64,000 nucleotides of DNA from DASXRA01 sp963737425 (GTDB lineage: Bacteria > Actinomycetota > Actinomycetes > Mycobacteriales > Jatrophihabitantaceae): assembly GCA_963737425.1 (NCBI GenBank), contig CAVTSX010000010.1:1178001-1242000 (forward strand), given 5' to 3'. Below the pieces are notes generated by a model, which saw nothing but the letters and a program-made list of their open reading frames with translations, was not told the DNA's origin and did no database searches. A program made the translations under genes and the position numbers. How positions within the stretch are numbered: position 1 is the first letter of the stretch; every line of letters starts with the position of its first letter. This document shows, one piece after another, positions 50,615-61,148 of this stretch.

Positions 50615-51255
50615 TCAAGTGGCTGCTGGTGATTCCGCACCTGATCGTCCTGGTGTTCTTGTGGATCGCGGCCTTCGTCCTGACCGTGATCGCGTGGTTC
50701 GCGATCCTGTTCACCGCGAAATACCCGCGCGCGATCTTCGACTTCAACCTCGGCGTCATGCGCTGGACGTGGCGCGTGCACTTCTACGCCCTCGGCGCTT
50801 TCGCCACTGACCGCTATCCCCCGTTCTCCCTGCGGCCCGATCCGAACTTCCCGGCGGACTTCGACGTCGCTTATCCCGAGCGGCTCTCGCGCGGGCTGGC
50901 GCTGGTGAAGTGGTGGCTGCTGGCCATACCGCACTACCTCGTGATCGCATTCTTCGCCGGCGGCTGGGGTTCGGGCTGGAGCGACAACTGGCGGGCGCCG
51001 AGTGGCGGCGGCCTGATCGGCCTGCTGGCGTTGATCGCCGCCGTCGTCCTGCTCTTCACCGCCCGCTACCCGAGGCCGATCTTCGATTTCGTCATGGGCA
51101 TGAACCGCTGGTGCTACCGGGTACTGGCGTACGTGGCGTTGATGACCGACGAGTACCCGCCGTTCCAACTCGACACCGGCGGCCGCGATCCCGCATCCCA
51201 GCGCTACCCGGTTGCTCCCGATCCCGTGCCAGGGCCTGCCACCGCGGCAGAATGA
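50539..51255 (+). CDS. DUF4389 membrane protein
   Basis: 238 residues with two similar halves, each a hydrophobic hairpin followed by the signature (T)A(K/R)YPR(A/P)IFDF, as in FTAKYPRAIFDFNLGVMRW and FTARYPRPIFDFVMGMNRW. Four TM helices in total. GAAGGGGGAA precedes the ATG at 50539, which lies 76 bp inside the protease gene, so overlap is extensive but the RBS supports it. Function unknown; often encoded near stress or hydrogenase genes. Confidence 0.82.
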   Translation: MPGHRLYPARLDGEIDPGLGRWLWLIKWLLVIPHLIVLVFLWIAAFVLTVIAWFAILFTAKYPRAIFDFNLGVMRWTWRVHFYALGAFATDRYPPFSLRPDPNFPADFDVAYPERLSRGLALVKWWLLAIPHYLVIAFFAGGWGSGWSDNWRAPSGGGLIGLLALIAAVVLLFTARYPRPIFDFVMGMNRWCYRVLAYVALMTDEYPPFQLDTGGRDPASQRYPVAPDPVPGPATAAE

Positions 51256-51259
51256 GTCC

Positions 51260-52264
51260 ATGCAGGCCTGGGTTGTCGACCATTGCGTAGCGATCGACGA
51301 CGGCCCGCTGCGCCGCGTCGATCGCGATCTGCCCTCGCCCGGTGCCGGCCAGGTGCGCCTGCGGGTGATCTGCTGCGGCGTGTGCCGCACCGACCTGCAC
51401 CTTGCCGAGGGTGATCTGCCGCCGCGCCGGCCCGCTGTGGTGCCAGGACACGAGATCGTCGGCCGCGTGGACGAACTCGGCCCGGGCGCCACACGATTCG
51501 CCGTGGGCGCTCGGATCGGCGTCCCGTGGCTGGCCGGTACTGACGGAACGTGCCGTTTCTGCCGGTACGGCAAGGAGAATCTCTGCACAGCGCCCGCGTT
51601 CACCGGGTGGGACGTAGACGGCGGATACGCCGACGCGTGCGTAGTCGACGAGAGCTTCGCTTACGCGCTGCCCGAGTCGATCGACGACGAGCAGGCCGCT
51701 CCGTTGCTGTGCGCGGGCATCATCGGCTATCGCGCTCTGCGCCTGGCCGAGGTTCCGGCGGGCGGGCGCCTTGGCATCTACGGCTTCGGCGGCAGCGCGC
51801 ATCTGACCGCGCAGGTCGCCTTGCATCTGGGCATGCGCGTGCACGTTCTGACCAGAGGCGAGAAGAACCGGCAGCTGGCGGCAGAACTCGGCGTCGACTC
51901 AGTCGGCGAAGCGGCTCAGATGCCACCGGAGCCGTTGGACGCGGCGATCCTGTTCGCACCCGCGGGTGACCTGGTACCGGTGGCCCTTCGCGCGCTGGAC
52001 GCCGGGGCGACCCTGGCGGTCGCGGGCATCTGGCTCTCCGACATCCCTCGCCTCGACTACGACGCCGAACTGTTCCACGAACGCAGACTGCGCAGCGTCA
52101 CCGCCAACACGCGGCGCGACGGCGAGGAGTTCCTGCAACTCGCACAACGTTTCGGCGTGCGCGCCACCACGACTGCGTACCCGATGTCTGAGGCACCGAC
52201 TGCCCTGAGCGACCTTGCCCACGGCCGCTTCAGCGGCGCTGCCGTGCTGCACAACGACGCGTGA
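51260..52264 (+). CDS. Zinc alcohol dehydrogenase (AdhA-like)
   Basis: 334 residues, medium-chain dehydrogenase. Catalytic-zinc motif CGVCRTDLHLAEG and VPGHEIVG; nucleotide motif YGFGGSAH. The structural-zinc loop GTDGTCRFCRYGKENLC keeps only three of the usual four cysteines (Asp in place of the first). ATG at 51260, 4 bp after the DUF4389 gene, so it rides on the hydrogenase transcript. With the ALDH upstream it could regenerate NAD+ under hypoxia. Confidence 0.87.
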   Translation: MQAWVVDHCVAIDDGPLRRVDRDLPSPGAGQVRLRVICCGVCRTDLHLAEGDLPPRRPAVVPGHEIVGRVDELGPGATRFAVGARIGVPWLAGTDGTCRFCRYGKENLCTAPAFTGWDVDGGYADACVVDESFAYALPESIDDEQAAPLLCAGIIGYRALRLAEVPAGGRLGIYGFGGSAHLTAQVALHLGMRVHVLTRGEKNRQLAAELGVDSVGEAAQMPPEPLDAAILFAPAGDLVPVALRALDAGATLAVAGIWLSDIPRLDYDAELFHERRLRSVTANTRRDGEEFLQLAQRFGVRATTTAYPMSEAPTALSDLAHGRFSGAAVLHNDA

Positions 52265-52268
52265 GCGC

Positions 52269-53489
52269 CTACCTCGGGTAGAAGCCGAATCCGTTGGCGA
52301 CCGCGCGGTAGCGCCCGTTGAATCTCGGTGCGGTGAAACGCCGTCCGTGCGAGGCCATCGTCGACGACCCGCCGCCGTCGAGCGACACTGCCTCCGCGAC
52401 GCCGAGCGAGCGCATGAACGCGGCAAGTTCACGCTCGGACAGCCCGCGTCCGCTCGACACGCTCGCCAGCGCGATCTTGCGGGCGCCCGCGTAGATGCCG
52501 ACAGATGTCCGGCCAGTGGGCGTGTCAGTGACGCAACCGCCACGATCGACGAGGCCACCGTGGACGAGGCGAGAGCCTGCCCCCAGCGCCGAGTACACCG
52601 GGCCGACGGTGGAGATCGCATTGGCTCGCACGCCGACCAGGGCGCCGGTGCCCCAGCCCATTGCCTGCAACCGACTGGCGGACGGACCGGATGCCTCGAC
52701 GACGAAGCCGGAGCTTGGAATCAAGGTGGGTGTGGCATATGCATGCGAGGCGACGACACGTCCGTGGGAGACGATCCACTCCCGCCAGACGCCGTGCGAG
52801 CGCGCCGGCTGCCGAGCGCCCCATGCCGATGTGAACACCGAGACGCCGTTGCGCGGCATCGACGGGTCATTGATCGTGCTGGCCAGAGACGTCCGGTTGT
52901 GCACCGTGAGCCCGATAGTTGCGCGCAGCGGGCCGTAGATCAGCCGCCCGGCCGGCGTGGTGATCAGCGCCGGCTGCCAGAACGCGCGGGCCTTGATGAC
53001 CCGGCCGGCCACGACCTCGACGCTCATCGGCGAGCCGTCACCGTACTGCCGGAAGAAGTCACCGTTCACTCCGACGAGCGCGCGCGATCCCGCCACGAGC
53101 TTGCCGATCTCGGTGCGGGTGGTCACGTGCCCGGGCAGGATCGGCCCCGGAACGGCATTGGCGATGTCGGCGGTCGCGACGTAAAGGGGGCCGAGTCCGG
53201 CCTTGGTGTAGCGGCGTACGGCGATGCCGTGCTGTGCGTAGACAAGCGCCACATGTGCGCCCCGGTACGGATTGGCCACCGACGCACACGCCGCTCTTGG
53301 GGCAGCCGCGGCGGCCTTCGCTTGTGGCGCTACCAGCGCGCAGACCGCCGATGCAGCAAGTGCCACCGCGGCGATTGCGGCATACGTCCGCGCCCGGCGT
53401 CTGAAGGGAGAGCCGAAAATCGGCTTCGTGCGGGCGACCAATGGCCGCTGCTTCTGATCTGCTTTCGGACTCAGCCGGTGATCGAACAT
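52269..53489 (-). CDS. Secreted phosphodiester glycosidase family protein, copy 1
   Basis: 406 residues: basic N-region and TM-like signal (AAIAAVALAASAVCALVAP..AKAAAAAP), then the NAGPA/DUF2233 domain. Family features: VGVNGDFF, GGLVDRGGCV, and the C-terminal GLSERELAAFMRSLGVAEAV followed by LDGGGSSTMA. These enzymes hydrolyse phosphodiester-linked sugars outside the cell; the bacterial substrates (teichoic acids, capsule) are mostly unknown. ATG at 53489 with GAGGAA. About two-thirds identical to copy 2 by eye. DosR-like half sites lie 96 and 117 bp upstream. Confidence 0.83.
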   Translation of the reverse strand: MFDHRLSPKADQKQRPLVARTKPIFGSPFRRRARTYAAIAAVALAASAVCALVAPQAKAAAAAPRAACASVANPYRGAHVALVYAQHGIAVRRYTKAGLGPLYVATADIANAVPGPILPGHVTTRTEIGKLVAGSRALVGVNGDFFRQYGDGSPMSVEVVAGRVIKARAFWQPALITTPAGRLIYGPLRATIGLTVHNRTSLASTINDPSMPRNGVSVFTSAWGARQPARSHGVWREWIVSHGRVVASHAYATPTLIPSSGFVVEASGPSASRLQAMGWGTGALVGVRANAISTVGPVYSALGAGSRLVHGGLVDRGGCVTDTPTGRTSVGIYAGARKIALASVSSGRGLSERELAAFMRSLGVAEAVSLDGGGSSTMASHGRRFTAPRFNGRYRAVANGFGFYPR

Positions 53490-53584
53490 GGGATTCCTCG
53501 CGATAGGCGACGTTCGAATCCCCGATACACAGAGCATCGTTCGCGTCGCCGTTGCATCGCCAGGGAGGTTGGTCCTACCCCCGT

Positions 53585-53619
53585 GGGACTCCTGAGCCCG
53601 ATCATGGGACCAAGCGCCG
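53585..53619 (-). promoter_or_regulatory. Paired DosR-like half sites, copy 1
   Basis: GGGACTCCTGAGCC (53585) and GGGACCAAGCGCCG (53606) are direct repeats spaced exactly 21 bp, two helical turns. The same pair with the same spacing precedes copy 2. Confidence 0.45.
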
Positions 53620-53640
53620 GGCCCCGCATGATCGCAACCG

Positions 53641-54816
53641 CTAGCGCGGATAGAAGCCGAACCCGTTGGGGACGGGACGATTCACCCGGTATCGCGCAAT
53701 CGTCAACTGCGCGGCGTGCGTCGCCATCGTGGTCGACCCGCCGCCGTCCAGCGACACCGCCTCGCTGACACCGATCGAGCGCATGAAGGCGGCCGTCTCG
53801 CGCTCGGTCAATCCGCGCCCGTACGAGACCGTGACGAGCGCGACCTTCCGGCCGCCGGCGTACATGCCGACAACGGTGCGACCGTTGGCCCGGTCATAGA
53901 CGCATCCGCCGCGGTCAGTAACCCCGGCGTGGACCAGACGCGAACCGGCACCGAGCGCGGCACGTACCGTGCCGACCGTGGAGATGGCGCTGACGCTCGC
54001 GCCCACGGTCGCACCCGTGTGCCAGCCCATCATCTGCATGCGAGTGGCCGACGCACCGGAAGCTTCCACGACGTAGCCGTATTTCGGGATCAGCGCGCGG
54101 GTGGCATACGTGTGCGTGGCGACCACTCGTCCACGCGAGACGATCCATTCACGCCATCCACCCACACTGCGCACGGGCTGCCTGGTTCCCCAGGCCGGCG
54201 TGAACATCGAGACGCCGTCGTGCTGCATCGTCGGGTCGTTGATCGCGTTGGCGAGGTATCTGTTGTTGCGCACGATCAGCGCAATATTGGCCCGCACGGG
54301 CCCATAGGCGAGCTGCCCGCTCGGCAACGTGACCAGTGCGGGCTGCCAGATCGACCTGGCCTTGACAACCCGGCCGGCCACGACCTCGACGCTCATGGAC
54401 GAGCCGTCGCCGTTGATGCGGAAGAAGTCTCCATTGATGCCGACAAGCGCCCGAGAACCGGCGACGAGCTGTCGAGTGGTCGCCTTCACGGTTACACGCG
54501 AGGGCAGGATGGGCCCGGCGATGGCGTTGGCGGTGTCGGCCGTCGCGACGTAGAGCGGGCTCAGGCCCGCCTTGGTGTAGCGGCGCACGGCGATTCCGTG
54601 CTTCGCGTACACCAGCGACACGCGGGCGCCACTATATGGGTTCGGCACGGAGGAGCATGCGGCCTTCGGCGCGGGGCTCGCACCTGCCGTGGCGTCAGTC
54701 GCCGTCAGCGCGCAGACGGCCAGGGCGGTGACGGCCAGGGCGGCAAGGGCCGCCTGGGTGCCCGCGCGGCGTCCCCGGCGTGGTTCTGGCATCGGTGTGG
54801 ACCGGTGATCGGGCAT
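53641..54816 (-). CDS. Secreted phosphodiester glycosidase family protein, copy 2
   Basis: 391 residues. Signal region AALAALAVTALAVCALTATD and domain features as in copy 1: VGINGDFFRINGDGS, GVTDRGGCVYD, GLTERETAAFMRSIG and LDGGGSTTMA. ATG at 54816 with GAGGAATT. The two genes are tandem with about 150 bp between them and each has its own promoter region, so this is a duplication retaining regulation rather than an operon. Confidence 0.83.
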   Translation of the reverse strand: MPDHRSTPMPEPRRGRRAGTQAALAALAVTALAVCALTATDATAGASPAPKAACSSVPNPYSGARVSLVYAKHGIAVRRYTKAGLSPLYVATADTANAIAGPILPSRVTVKATTRQLVAGSRALVGINGDFFRINGDGSSMSVEVVAGRVVKARSIWQPALVTLPSGQLAYGPVRANIALIVRNNRYLANAINDPTMQHDGVSMFTPAWGTRQPVRSVGGWREWIVSRGRVVATHTYATRALIPKYGYVVEASGASATRMQMMGWHTGATVGASVSAISTVGTVRAALGAGSRLVHAGVTDRGGCVYDRANGRTVVGMYAGGRKVALVTVSYGRGLTERETAAFMRSIGVSEAVSLDGGGSTTMATHAAQLTIARYRVNRPVPNGFGFYPR

Positions 54817-54910
54817 GGGAATTCCTCGCGATAGAAACGCACGAATCCCCGATGTACAGAGCATGTTTGGCGGCCCGACGCGGAACCAGGGAAGGTCGTC
54901 CTGCCCCGCC

Positions 54911-54945
54911 GGGACTCTTGCCGTGGATCATGGGACGAAAGTGCG
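54911..54945 (-). promoter_or_regulatory. Paired DosR-like half sites, copy 2
   Basis: GGGACTCTTGCCGT (54911) and GGGACGAAAGTGCG (54932; 11 of 14 matches), again 21 bp apart, 95 bp upstream of the copy-2 start. Only 25 bp from the divergent ATPase start, so may affect both. Confidence 0.5.
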
Positions 54946-54969
54946 ACGGCACTGACCGGGAGATGCGAC

Positions 54970-57414
<2,445 letters not shown>

Positions 57415-57471
57415 TGACCCCGTTTGTGCCCTTGGGCGCGGTTCGGGCGGACCCAGAGACCTTGATCATCC

Positions 57472-57485
57472 GGGACCAGGGTCCC
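57472..57485 (+). promoter_or_regulatory. DosR box, GGGACCAGGGTCCC
   Basis: Nearly perfect palindrome, 11 of 14 consensus matches, 59 bp upstream of the ATG of the small cysteine-rich gene. One of the strongest boxes in the island. Confidence 0.6.
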
Positions 57486-57543
57486 CGTCCAGATGGGGAT
57501 TCCGATCCTGTTGACCAGCCGGGATTCGGCGGAGCGTTGCTGC

Positions 57544-57852
57544 ATGCGCGATAACGACTTCAGCCAGCCGATGCCCACCCCTGCCGGCACGACCACCGCC
57601 GTGAAGCCACGTGACCTGCACTATCCGCTCACTCCGGGCGAGCGGTCCTGCTGCTGCCCGTCCCGGCCGGCGGTCCGCGTGATCCTGCCGTCGACATCGC
57701 AGCGCAATCACTGCGTTGACCTGCTGCTGTGCGCACACCACTACCGGCGTTCGAGCACCGCCCTCGCCGACGCCGGCGCGCAGGTCTTCGACGGGTCAGG
57801 CACCCTGCTGTGCACCGGCGAGCGCAAGAGCTCGTACGCTCCGAACAGCTAG
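57544..57852 (+). CDS. Small DUF7455-like protein with CCC and CAHH motifs
   Basis: 102 residues from the ATG at 57544 (MRDNDFSQPMPT). The centre reads ERSCCCPSRPAVRVILPST and LLLCAHHYRRSSTALADAGA, which matches the layout of the short DUF7455 family (Cys cluster, then CxHH), probably a metal-binding knuckle. Family function unknown. The box directly upstream suggests hypoxic induction. Confidence 0.68.
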   Translation: MRDNDFSQPMPTPAGTTTAVKPRDLHYPLTPGERSCCCPSRPAVRVILPSTSQRNHCVDLLLCAHHYRRSSTALADAGAQVFDGSGTLLCTGERKSSYAPNS

Positions 57853-57906
57853 GGACACCCCGGCCGCGCGCACGCGCGTCGATTGCCAACCTCGGCAACC
57901 CGGCAC

Positions 57907-57920
57907 GGGCCGAAAGACTC
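57907..57920 (+). promoter_or_regulatory. DosR-like site upstream of the CBS-BON gene
   Basis: GGGCCGAAAGACTC, 10 of 14 consensus matches, 58 bp before the ATG at 57978. Confidence 0.4.
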
Positions 57921-57977
57921 TATCCGCGCGACATGGCCGCGTACACGCTTGTCACATAGATGATCGTGGGGGTCGAG

Positions 57978-58841
57978 ATGTCTGACCAGGAGAAGTTCAC
58001 AGCAGAACATGAGGCGGCAGCGGTCACGACCTCTCACCTGGGTCCGACCGCAGACCGGTACAACTCAGCGCTCGAGCGCTACATGAAAGCGGTAAGCGCC
58101 GAGCCCTCCTCGCCGGCCGGCGATATCGTTCACGGCGATCTCTACTGGAACATCGAGAACAACCTTGTCCGCGATGTCATGACTCGCCGGGTCGTTTCGG
58201 TCACCGAGCAGGCGCCGTTCAAGCAGATCGTCGACACGCTGGCGAGGCACCGCATCAGTGCCCTGCCCGTCGTCGACGCCGATCATCGCGTGCTCGGCAT
58301 CGTGTCCGAGTCCGACCTGCTGACCAAGGTGGTCGCCGGCGGCGACCCGCGGCCGCACCTGAAGGGCGGGCACGCCGCAAAGGTCACGGCGCGACGCAAG
58401 TCGCACGCCGAGACCGCGGCAGAGTTGATGACCGCGCCGGCCGTGACCATCTCGCCAGAGGTATCGATCGTGCACGCTGCGCGCACCGCGGCGATCCGGC
58501 ACGTTCGGCGCCTGCCGGTCGTCGACGCCTCGAATGTCCTGGTAGGAATCGTCACCCGGTCGGACCTGCTCAGCGTCTTCCGTCGCGACGACGAGGAGAT
58601 CAGGGCACACCTGGTCGATGACATGCTCGCCCGGCAGTTCTGCCTCGACCTGTCAGCAGTCAACCTCACGGTGCGAAACGGCATCGTGACCCTTTCCGGT
58701 GAGGTCGAGCGGCGCATGCTCATCGCGCCCATCGTCGACGCCGTGCGGCAGACGGCCGGTGTGGTCGCGGTGCACGACGAGCTCGCCTATCGGATCGACG
58801 ACACCATCCTGCCGGCGCCTGCCGACCCACTGCGGCGCTGA
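57978..58841 (+). CDS. CBS-domain pair plus BON domain protein
   Basis: 287 residues from the ATG at 57978 (GGGGGTCG upstream; an ATG at 57960 is possible). Residues ~45-200 hold two CBS motifs (VRDVMTRRVVSVTEQAPFKQ, ALPVVDADHRVLGIVSESDL and their repeat ending VGIVTRSDLLSVF). Residues ~215-275 form a BON domain (LTVRNGIVTLSGEVERR). CBS pairs sense adenosine ligands; BON domains bind membranes or lipids. M. tuberculosis CBS proteins such as Rv2626c are DosR targets. Confidence 0.85.
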   Translation: MSDQEKFTAEHEAAAVTTSHLGPTADRYNSALERYMKAVSAEPSSPAGDIVHGDLYWNIENNLVRDVMTRRVVSVTEQAPFKQIVDTLARHRISALPVVDADHRVLGIVSESDLLTKVVAGGDPRPHLKGGHAAKVTARRKSHAETAAELMTAPAVTISPEVSIVHAARTAAIRHVRRLPVVDASNVLVGIVTRSDLLSVFRRDDEEIRAHLVDDMLARQFCLDLSAVNLTVRNGIVTLSGEVERRMLIAPIVDAVRQTAGVVAVHDELAYRIDDTILPAPADPLRR

Positions 58842-58850
58842 CCTGCCCTT

Positions 58851-58894
58851 ATCGTGCAACCTTCTGCGGCCTGACGCCGCACGAGTTGCACGAT
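58851..58894. terminator. Two-tier hairpin between convergent genes
   Basis: ATCGTGCAAC (58851-58860) pairs with 58885-58894; inside it TGCGGC pairs with GCCGCA (865-870 with 876-881) around a 5-nt loop. It separates the CBS-BON and hydrolase genes and belongs to the GATC/GTGCA hairpin family. Confidence 0.7.
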
Positions 58895-59739
58895 CAAGGA
58901 TCCAGAGCCGCTACTCCGAGCACGTTCGTCATCACCTCGCCGAATGCGTCCGGGTCGGCGAGCAGCCAGGTGTGCGTGCCGGGAACGGTGATCACCTCCG
59001 GATCGCCGAGGGCAGCGCGCAGGGACTCCAGTGACGCGTACGGGATGACGGTGTCGCTACGCCCCCAGAGGATGACCACGGGCAGGCGGCGACGCTTGAG
59101 CTGTTCCAGCTCGCCCGTCAGGTCGGCCAGCCGCGCGAGTTTCGCGACACGCACGATCGCGCCCGGATGCCGCAGGATGTTCGGCACCGCGTCGGCGGCG
59201 ATCACCGGCAGCACTCGGGTGATCTGGCGCAGCGGGAGCACGTCGGCCTGCATGTGCAGCCCCCAGTCCCACAGCGGCCGCTCGCGGATCGAGCGGACGA
59301 CACCGCCGCGCGACCAGGCCGACCCACCGATCGAGTTGATGATGACGAGCCGGGCCACGCGGTCCGGCCAGTCATATGCGGTCTGGATGGCGACGCCACC
59401 ACCGAACGAGTGACCGACAAGGGTCACCGGCTCGTCGAGGCCCGCCGCCTCCATGAACTCATCCACCCAGCGGGCGTAGCCGGGCAGGTCACGATCGTCG
59501 CCGGGCAGGTCCGCGCTGCCGAAGCCCGGAAGTGCCGGCGCATATACCCGCATGCCGGCGTCGACCAGCCGCTCGAGCGCTTTGCGGTATGCGCGATGCG
59601 ACAAGCCCCATCCGTGCAGGAAGACCACGGGCTGTCCGGTGCGCTCGGTACCGGCTACGCCGTATCGTCCGGCCCGGCCCGAGACAGAGATCTGGCGCCA
59701 TTCGAGCCCGCCGATCGGGTCCGGTGCCGCATGAGTCAT
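58894..59739 (-). CDS. Alpha/beta hydrolase
   Basis: 281 residues. Oxyanion HGW in VVFLHGWGLSH, nucleophile Ser in LVGHSFGGGVA, catalytic Asp in WGRSDTVIP and His in VPGTHTWLL. ATG at 59739 with GGAGGGA. Could be an esterase, lipase-like enzyme or C-C hydrolase; substrate unknown. A DosR-like site lies 53 bp upstream. Confidence 0.82.
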   Translation of the reverse strand: MTHAAPDPIGGLEWRQISVSGRAGRYGVAGTERTGQPVVFLHGWGLSHRAYRKALERLVDAGMRVYAPALPGFGSADLPGDDRDLPGYARWVDEFMEAAGLDEPVTLVGHSFGGGVAIQTAYDWPDRVARLVIINSIGGSAWSRGGVVRSIRERPLWDWGLHMQADVLPLRQITRVLPVIAADAVPNILRHPGAIVRVAKLARLADLTGELEQLKRRRLPVVILWGRSDTVIPYASLESLRAALGDPEVITVPGTHTWLLADPDAFGEVMTNVLGVAALDP

Positions 59740-59791
59740 CGTGGTCCCTCCGCGCCCCTGAACTGTCTCGCGTGGCACGGTGGGCCCGCCC

Positions 59792-59805
59792 CGGCCGAAG
59801 GTCCC
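59792..59805 (-). promoter_or_regulatory. DosR-like site upstream of the alpha/beta hydrolase
   Basis: CGGCCGAAGGTCCC, 10 of 14 consensus matches and the recurring GAAGGTCCC half, 53 bp before the start at 59739. Confidence 0.45.
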
Positions 59806-59840
59806 TGTTCCGGGCGCGTTCGGCCTCGATCCCAGTTAGC

Positions 59841-60329
59841 TCAGCCGACCTCTTCCAGCCGGGCCGTCGCGACGTCGAACACGAACCCGCGCACATCGTC
59901 ACGGTGCGGGATCCAGCCGCTCTCACGCACCGTCGCAATCGACTGCCGCATCGTGGCGCGGATGTCGTCGAAGCCGGGAACGTCCCACGGCGGTTCCGAA
60001 TCGGCATCTTCGGCCAACTCGGCACGGAACGCGGCGTCGTCGAAGCTCTGCATGCCGCAGTCGGTGTGATGGATCAGGACGACCTCGCGCGTGCCGAGAT
60101 AATGCTGGCTCACCGCGAGCGAGCGCAACACGTCGTCCGTGGGCAACCCGCCGGCGTTGCGGATCACGTGCGCGTCGCCGATGTCCAGGCCGAGGGCTCC
60201 GAACAGGTCGAGCCGGGAGTCCATGCAGGCGATGACCGCCAGGCGCAGTTTGGGGCTTCGCGGGCGTGGCCCGGGGAAGGTTCCGGCGTAGATCTCGTTC
60301 GCGTGCAGCAGGTGGTCGATGGCCGACAT
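59841..60329 (-). CDS. Beta-class carbonic anhydrase
   Basis: 162 residues. Zinc ligands C35 (ACMDSR with D37 and R39), H88 and C91 (HHTDCGM). Short compared with most beta-CAs but the core is complete, as in mycobacterial Rv1284. It interconverts CO2 and bicarbonate. Encoded just upstream of the hydrolase, with about 100 bp between. Confidence 0.9.
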   Translation of the reverse strand: MSAIDHLLHANEIYAGTFPGPRPRSPKLRLAVIACMDSRLDLFGALGLDIGDAHVIRNAGGLPTDDVLRSLAVSQHYLGTREVVLIHHTDCGMQSFDDAAFRAELAEDADSEPPWDVPGFDDIRATMRQSIATVRESGWIPHRDDVRGFVFDVATARLEEVG

Positions 60330-60416
60330 GGGTCGAGTGAAGCAGAGCCGGCCGCGCAGGCGACGCCTATGCCGGGCCGACTACGCCAGTCGTGACCGAT
60401 TACACGTCGACCGGAC

Positions 60417-60944
60417 CTACCGGGCAGCGACAGTCAGGGCAAGCTGCTCGCCCCAGCTACGCGCCCGGGCCTGCTCACCGGCTACAAGTTGATTGCGCTT
60501 GGTGACGAAGAAGCTCTGCGGCTTGGCGCTCAGCCGGCACCCGTGCTTGCGCAACCCGCGGGCGATGCCGGTCGACGCGTGCCCGGTGAGCGCACCGGGC
60601 ATCTTGACCCGGGTATCGAAAGCGGCCGCCATTGCCGGCAGTCCTTCGGCCGAGGCGAGCCATTCGCGTAGCCCCGGGCCCGCCGAGTCGGGCTCGCGCA
60701 CCAGCCCGCTGTTCGGCTTGCTCGCGTTCGTGATCGCCGTGAGCCGCGTCCCGGGCCGCGGCATTCCCCAGGCGTGGGTGGGGCCGCCGACGATCACCAG
60801 GTCGACGCCCTCGAGCATCGGCTGGGTCAACTGGGCGACGGGCACCACCACGACGTCGTCTGCGCGCCCCACGCCGGAAGCGATCGCCTCGGCGACCACA
60901 CGGGTGTTTCCGTACATCGACTCGTACACCACTACGGCTCGCAT
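60417..60944 (-). CDS. Flavodoxin-like protein
   Basis: 175 residues. FMN phosphate loop YESMYGNTRVVAEAIA at the start and aromatic/Gly loop GGPTHAWGMPRPGTR are visible. C-terminal ~50 residues (PGALTGHASTGIARGLRKHG, FFVTKRNQLVAGE) are typical of actinobacterial flavodoxin-fold proteins. ATG at 60944 with GGGGG. Low-potential electron carrier or FMN-dependent oxidoreductase; a strong DosR box and a structured leader precede it. Confidence 0.85.
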   Translation of the reverse strand: MRAVVVYESMYGNTRVVAEAIASGVGRADDVVVVPVAQLTQPMLEGVDLVIVGGPTHAWGMPRPGTRLTAITNASKPNSGLVREPDSAGPGLREWLASAEGLPAMAAAFDTRVKMPGALTGHASTGIARGLRKHGCRLSAKPQSFFVTKRNQLVAGEQARARSWGEQLALTVAAR

Positions 60945-61005
60945 CACGAATCCCCCTTGTTTCATGCGTATTCGTCGCATCGCCGAAGCTGCTGGGACGG
61001 CAGGA

Positions 61006-61066
61006 GGACGGCCTGGACCGGTGGGTCGCGGCGACCCGTTGCGGCCGTCCGCGCGCCAGGCCGTCC
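61006..61066 (-). ncRNA. Structured 5' leader of the flavodoxin mRNA (candidate)
   Basis: GGACGGCCTGG (61006-61016) pairs perfectly with 61056-61066 across a 39-nt interval that itself contains GGGTCG/CGACCC (61023-61028 with 61032-61037). It lies between the DosR box and the start codon, so would be in the leader RNA. No known riboswitch class recognised. Confidence 0.35.
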
Positions 61067-61103
61067 CTCCCACCAGTCCAGCCGATCCGCAGGTCGACAG
61101 GTA

Positions 61104-61117
61104 GGGACCACAGTCCC
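61104..61117 (-). promoter_or_regulatory. DosR box, GGGACCACAGTCCC
   Basis: 12 of 14 matches to GGGACTWWAGTCCC, joint best in the window, 160 bp upstream of the flavodoxin start. Confidence 0.65.
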
Positions 61118-61148
61118 CCGCGTGAGGGGCGTCAGACCCGATGTCGAG

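Noticed and set aside
53505..53525. T-arm-like sequence GTTCGAATCCCCGA suggesting a tRNA
   Set aside because: No acceptor or anticodon stem can be formed around it, and a similar sequence recurs in the leader of the paralogous glycosidase gene.
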